Below, piece by piece: positions 61,690 to 64,000 of a stretch of DNA of 64,000 bases; the first letter of the stretch is position 1; each line of letters begins with the position of its first letter. The stretch lies in NCBI GenBank assembly GCA_030427865.1, contig JAUICK010000014.1, positions 28,570 to 92,569 of the forward strand, read 5' to 3'. The DNA is from Bacteroidia bacterium. GTDB lineage: Bacteria; Bacteroidota; Bacteroidia; Flavobacteriales; Flavobacteriaceae. Under the pieces are notes generated by a model. That model did no database searches. It saw only the letters and a program-made list of their open reading frames with translations, and had not been told where the DNA came from. The position numbers and the translations under genes were made by a program.

Positions 61690-63072
61690 TTAATTACTCC
61701 CTATTTCTGCAATATCTTCTACTATCTTTCTTTCATTATCTTCTGCTCCGTGAGTTAATTTTTCTAGTTTCTTACGGAATACCATTACTAATAAACCAAA
61801 AGAAACACAAAAAACAGCTATTCCTGTGAAAATAGTGTACTCACCTAAATTTTCAGACGCTTCTCCTAATAAACCTGCTAATTTGTTTCCAAAACCTGTC
61901 ATTGCAAAATATACCCCCATCATTAAAGAAGCATATTTTACAGGAGCTAATTTTGTAATGTAAGACAATGCAACTGGAGATATACATAATTCTCCAACAG
62001 TATGAAATAAGTATGCTAAAACTAACCAATACATTGCAGAAGCTCCAGAAGATTCATATTCTGCAGCAGCAGCTGTCATAAAAAAGAAACCTGTACCCAT
62101 TATAATAAGTCCAAGAATCATCTTGAATAACGATGTAGATACTTTTCCTTTTAATTTTCTTGCCGCCCAATAACCAGCAACACTTGTTCCTAAAAAGATT
62201 ATAAACATTGCATTTAAAGCTTGAAACCAAGAGGCAGGTACTTCCCATCCCATTAAAGAACGTGCAGTTTTTTCTTTAGCGTATATATTCATTAAACCTC
62301 CAGCTTGCTCAAAAGCTCCCCAAAATATAATTACTAATAAAAAAGAAATTAAGAGTACAACAACTCTATCTTTTTCAATTTTGGTTAGTGGTTTGTTCAT
62401 TGCTTCTTTTTCTTCTATATTTTCTGAAACCCCCAAGAAATTACCTACGTTTTTTAAGTGTTTTTGACCTACTAAATATTGAATTAAACCAGCAGCCATA
62501 CCAATTCCTGCTAATCCAAACCCATAATGCCAGCCATGAACCTCTCCAACATAACCTACAATTAAACTTGACAAAAATGCTCCTACATTAATGCCAATGT
62601 AAAAAATAGTAAATCCTTTATCTCTTCTAATATCACCTTTTTTATATAAACCACCAACCATAGTAGAAATGTTAGGTTTTAATAAACCAACTCCTGCTAT
62701 AATTAAGCCTAATCCAGAATAAAAGGCCCACATTTGTTCTATCGCTAAAACACTGTGTCCAAGAACTAATAGTATTCCTCCATAGAGAACAGATTTTTTT
62801 TGGCCTAAAAATTTATCAGCAATCCACCCACCAGGAATTGAAGCTACATATACTAACATTGTATACCATCCATATAATGCTAAAGCTTCTCCATTTGTCC
62901 ATCCTAATCCTGAGTTATCACTTTGAGTTTCTGCTACTAAGTACAAAACTAAAATAGCTCTCATCCCGTAATAAGAAAAACGTTCCCACATTTCTGTAAA
63001 AAACAAAACATACAACCCAACTGGGTGTCCAAATAATTCTTTTTGATGTGGTAACTTTGCTGTAGTACTCAT
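61690..63072 (-). CDS. POT family peptide MFS transporter (first copy)
   Basis: A 460-residue oligopeptide:proton symporter. FTEMWERFSYYGMRAI occurs near residue 25, FTIFYIGINVGAFLSS near residue 150, and VALSYITKLAPVKYASLMMG in the C-terminal half. It is shorter than the second copy by a loop insertion of about 60 residues there. Its start codon is 3 bp after the S9 peptidase stop, so peptide release and uptake are probably co-expressed. Confidence 0.93.
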   Translation of the reverse strand: MSTTAKLPHQKELFGHPVGLYVLFFTEMWERFSYYGMRAILVLYLVAETQSDNSGLGWTNGEALALYGWYTMLVYVASIPGGWIADKFLGQKKSVLYGGILLVLGHSVLAIEQMWAFYSGLGLIIAGVGLLKPNISTMVGGLYKKGDIRRDKGFTIFYIGINVGAFLSSLIVGYVGEVHGWHYGFGLAGIGMAAGLIQYLVGQKHLKNVGNFLGVSENIEEKEAMNKPLTKIEKDRVVVLLISFLLVIIFWGAFEQAGGLMNIYAKEKTARSLMGWEVPASWFQALNAMFIIFLGTSVAGYWAARKLKGKVSTSLFKMILGLIIMGTGFFFMTAAAAEYESSGASAMYWLVLAYLFHTVGELCISPVALSYITKLAPVKYASLMMGVYFAMTGFGNKLAGLLGEASENLGEYTIFTGIAVFCVSFGLLVMVFRKKLEKLTHGAEDNERKIVEDIAEIGSN

Positions 63073-63075
63073 AAT

Positions 63076-64000
63076 TTATCCTTTTATTTCTATTGATTTA
63101 TCTTTGTTTTTATTTAAATTTTTTTCGATGAAGTTGGTCATTTTTGTGTACAAATTCAATCGCATATTTTTTCCTTTGTAAATTCCGTGAGCTCTATCTG
63201 GAACAATAAACATATCAAATTGTTTGTTTGCTTCTATCAATGCATTAACCATTCTGTAAGAATTTTGAACATGCACATTATCATCACCTGTACCATGAAC
63301 CAATAAATAGTTTCCTTTTAATTTTTCTGCATAATTTACTGGCGAATTTTCATCATATCCAGAAGGGTTTTCTTGAGGAGTTCTTAAAAATCGTTCTGTA
63401 TAAACGGTGTCGTAAAAACGCCAAGATGTAACTGGTGCAACAGCAATTGCGGTTGTAAAAATATCACTTCCTTTTAAAATACAGTTTGTACTCATATGAC
63501 CGCCAAAAGACCATCCCCAAATCCCAATGTTATTTTCATCTATGTATGATCGTTTAGAGAGCTTTTTTGCAGCAGCGATTTGGTCTTCGGTTTCAAATTT
63601 AACCAAATTTAAATAGGTAGATTTTTTAAAATCTGCGCCTTTAAAGCCTGTTCCTCGTCCGTCTACACAAACAACAATGATTCCTTTTTGAGCTAACATA
63701 TTGTGCCAATAATCGTTAAAACCATTCCATCTGTTTGCAACTTGTTGAGAACCTGGTCCAGAATATTGAAACATTAACATTGGGTATTTTTTGTTTTCAT
63801 CAAAGTTTGCAGGTTTAATCATCCACATGTTTAAGTCGTTTCCATTAATGTTAATGGTAGAAAACTCTTTTGGAGTTATTTTATATTCAGATAATTTTTC
63901 TTTTAAATCTGCATTGTCTTTAATTACTTTTAGCATTTCTCCTTCACCAGAATACAGAGAGTAAATAGGCGGAATTTCAGCAGAAGAATGTGTATTGATA
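63076..64000 (-). CDS. S9 family peptidase (dipeptidyl peptidase IV-like), C-terminal part
   Basis: The window holds the last 308 codons; the frame is open to the right edge. The catalytic prolyl-oligopeptidase fold is complete: nucleophile Ser in WGWSFGGHMS, Asp in VHGTGDDNVH, and His in PDRAHGIYK. Upstream, FQYSGPGSQQVANRW is typical of DPP IV. The enzyme removes dipeptides (often Xaa-Pro) from the N-terminus of peptides, normally in the periplasm. The first POT gene follows at 3 bp. Confidence 0.92.
   Translation of the reverse strand, partial: INTHSSAEIPPIYSLYSGEGEMLKVIKDNADLKEKLSEYKITPKEFSTININGNDLNMWMIKPANFDENKKYPMLMFQYSGPGSQQVANRWNGFNDYWHNMLAQKGIIVVCVDGRGTGFKGADFKKSTYLNLVKFETEDQIAAAKKLSKRSYIDENNIGIWGWSFGGHMSTNCILKGSDIFTTAIAVAPVTSWRFYDTVYTERFLRTPQENPSGYDENSPVNYAEKLKGNYLLVHGTGDDNVHVQNSYRMVNALIEANKQFDMFIVPDRAHGIYKGKNMRLNLYTKMTNFIEKNLNKNKDKSIEIKG

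Overview
This 64-kb window is AT-rich, densely coding chromosomal DNA. It almost certainly comes from a marine-type member of the Flavobacteriaceae (Polaribacter/Tenacibaculum-like). Three things point there: the very low GC, the gene families present (TamB-like giant protein, DPP-type S9 peptidase with POT transporters, short ComEC, HemC-HemD fusion, futalosine-independent men genes), and Bacteroidota-type promoters (TAnnTTTG at -7) upstream of many genes. No rRNA, tRNA, CRISPR array or prophage was recognised. The two ends cut genes: an S1/P1-type nuclease on the left and an S9 peptidase on the right.

Layout. 0-5.2 kb: S1/P1 nuclease tail, two redoxins, then a leftward tsaD / LTA-synthase-like sulfatase / FkbM methyltransferase operon. 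5.4-9.9 kb: a TamB-like protein whose real start has no ATG/GTG/TTG. 10-12.1 kb: pfkA and gap. 12.4-15.5 kb: ridA and lptD on the minus strand. 15.6-19.9 kb: amidase, MCE (MlaD-like) protein and two Fe-S oxidoreductase subunits. 19.9-25 kb: menaquinone genes menA, menC and menE with an SRPBCC protein and a CPBP protease. 25-34 kb: a membrane LuxR-type regulator, Ppx, SixA, pdxH, a Na+/solute symporter, recR, an MFS exporter, hemJ and hemH. 34.5-45.9 kb: a TrmH-family methylase, an AraC regulator, and a long rightward heme operon (hemA, hemCD, hemB, hemL, hemE, hemF). 46-49.8 kb: a lipoprotein hydrolase, histidine kinase, response regulator and secreted coiled-coil protein. 50-54.7 kb: an E2 acyltransferase, thioesterase, Prc protease and a DUF1579-like protein. 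54.8-59.5 kb: surE, lpxB, an NlpC/P60 lipoprotein and comEC. 59.5-64 kb: a thioredoxin-like protein, two POT peptide transporters and a DPP-like S9 peptidase.

How the genes work together. The window carries nearly the whole C5 heme pathway from glutamyl-tRNA to heme. The rightward heme operon has been entered twice by repeat-associated accessory genes. One is a GxxExxY-type PD-(D/E)XK gene with alternating palindromic repeats between hemL and hemE. The other is a REP-associated tyrosine transposase (RAYT) that reads in frame into hemF. Envelope biogenesis is heavily represented (lptD, lpxB, TamB, MCE protein, amidase, LTA-synthase-like protein). The S9 peptidase plus POT pair looks like an extracellular peptide-use unit.

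Most interesting signals: (i) the transposase-HemF read-through; (ii) an 18-bp box (GTTAAT-N5-GTTAACG) exactly 35 bp before a TAnnTTTG element at two promoters of the two-component locus; (iii) the repeat structure around the GxxExxY gene, which duplicates the hemE start region; (iv) 8-bp AAAGTTTC microsatellites immediately upstream of ridA, hemJ and hemH; (v) a 9-1-9 Fur-like palindrome in front of the AraC gene divergent from hemA.
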